A stretch of DNA of 64,000 nucleotides, taken from contig CAVVKQ010000015.1 of the NCBI GenBank assembly GCA_963748985.1, positions 1 through 64,000 of the forward strand, read 5' to 3'. Each line of letters begins with the position of its first letter. Position 1 is the first letter of the stretch. This document shows positions 63,658 to 64,000 of the stretch, one piece after another. Under the pieces are notes generated by a model. It was given only the letters and a program-made list of their open reading frames with translations. It was not told the DNA's origin and did not search any database. Both the position numbers and the translations under genes were made by a program. This stretch comes from RPQJ01 sp963748985 (GTDB lineage: Bacteria; Pseudomonadota; Gammaproteobacteria; Steroidobacterales; Steroidobacteraceae).

Positions 63658-64000
63658 TCAGCCAAGCGACTCCAGGGCATCCGCAACAGTCAGCGCGCCG
63701 GCGAAAGCTGTCAGCACGGCCCGGTCTGCAGTCACCAATGGCGCACCGAGGATTTTCGCCAGCGCGACGAACTCGGCATCGTAGGCGGACAGTCGACTGG
63801 CCTCCGTCACCGCAAACACGCGGTCACTCGGCAAGTGATGCTCGCGTCCCGCCAGTGCGGTTTCAGCCGCGAGCATGATCTGGCGCACCTGGGACTCGTC
63901 CAGACTCCCGTCGCGGCGATACCCGGTAAGAACGCTGCGCAACTCCGATCGCCACAGCACCGGTGCATGCCAGTCGGGATCCAGTCGCCGCAGGCGATGC
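63658..64000 (-). CDS. PIN-domain protein (VapC-like), 5' end beyond the window
   Basis: At least 114 aa; the frame stays open to the window edge and reads RLRRLDPDWHAPVLWRSELR before the internal GTG at 63960, matching PIN-domain sequence. It contains the conserved Glu in LWRSELRSVL and the acidic pair region SAYDAEFVALA with LVTADRAV. PIN toxins are Mg-dependent ribonucleases in VapBC pairs. An antitoxin gene, if present, lies outside the window. The stop converges with the YebC stop. Confidence 0.85.
   Translation of the reverse strand, partial: HRLRRLDPDWHAPVLWRSELRSVLTGYRRDGSLDESQVRQIMLAAETALAGREHHLPSDRVFAVTEASRLSAYDAEFVALAKILGAPLVTADRAVLTAFAGALTVADALESLG

Noticed and set aside
1..64000. 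tRNA, rRNA, CRISPR or prophage genes
   Set aside because: No cloverleaf-like intergenic segment, regularly spaced repeat array or phage structural gene was found on reading; a covariance-model scan was not possible.

Overview
The window is high-GC DNA, roughly two thirds G+C by eye, densely coded on both strands. It looks like the chromosome of a gammaproteobacterium. The long FadE-type acyl-CoA dehydrogenase, the ExeA/GspB pair, the YebC protein and the Mla-type ABC locus fit that class. The TonB receptor style and fatty-acid genes suggest the Nevskiales/Steroidobacter/Xanthomonad side, but that placement is inference. No rRNA, tRNA, CRISPR array or prophage was seen.

Layout. 51-3571 (-): a four-gene Mla-like lipid ABC transporter (permease, ATPase, MCE protein, lipoprotein), divergent from a KefB/KefC-like antiporter (3680-5668). 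5681-6164: a frameshifted dps. 6338-12627: TetR regulator plus a tripartite RND efflux operon. 12785-15517: a K+-channel-like protein, a coiled-coil protein, a YtrA-type GntR regulator and a small membrane protein behind a perfect 22-bp palindrome. 15744-16721: mdh. 16997-23320: a second RND operon (adaptor, pump, outer-membrane lipoprotein, TetR) behind a perfect 16-bp palindrome. 23477-25966: fadE. 26012-27139 (-): CcdA-like protein and thioredoxin. 27263-28940: a truncated and an intact 3-oxoadipate enol-lactonase-like gene with an IS5-type transposase remnant between them. 29071-31737: a DUF4286/DUF3667 membrane protein and DinB. 31742-32998 (-): a c-type cytochrome. 33148-35601: ExeA-like ATPase and GspB. 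35623-38576: a DAK2-DegV fusion and a transsulfuration enzyme. 38672-39915: an IS30-family element sitting inside a long palindrome. 40021-42515: rhodanese, RidA, LysR and a small Cys/His-rich protein. 42523-50469: a probable uptake/activation operon (TonB receptor, AMP-forming ligase, alpha/beta hydrolase, GntP-type permease, EEP enzyme) divergent from a TetR gene. 50502-58403: PHB-depolymerase-like lipoprotein, GNAT-like protein, receiver-TM-repeat protein, beta-CASP metallo-hydrolase, multi-sensor HD-GYP-like regulator and a DUF4136 lipoprotein. 58410-64000: DMT-type membrane protein, bactofilin-like lipoprotein, truncated group II intron RT, methyltransferase, Tll0287-like haem protein, YebC and a PIN protein cut by the window edge.

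Two themes recur. First, efflux and uptake operons each sit next to their own TetR gene and an inverted-repeat operator. Second, seven otherwise good genes are broken by what looks like a single inserted base (dps, both RND operons, DUF3667, the ligase, the depolymerase). This pattern suggests residual sequencing or assembly insertions rather than seven real pseudogenes. The strongest candidates for something undescribed are the 42.5-50.5 kb operon, the palindrome-controlled small-protein/GntR locus, the receiver-TM-repeat protein and the single-chain DAK2-DegV protein.
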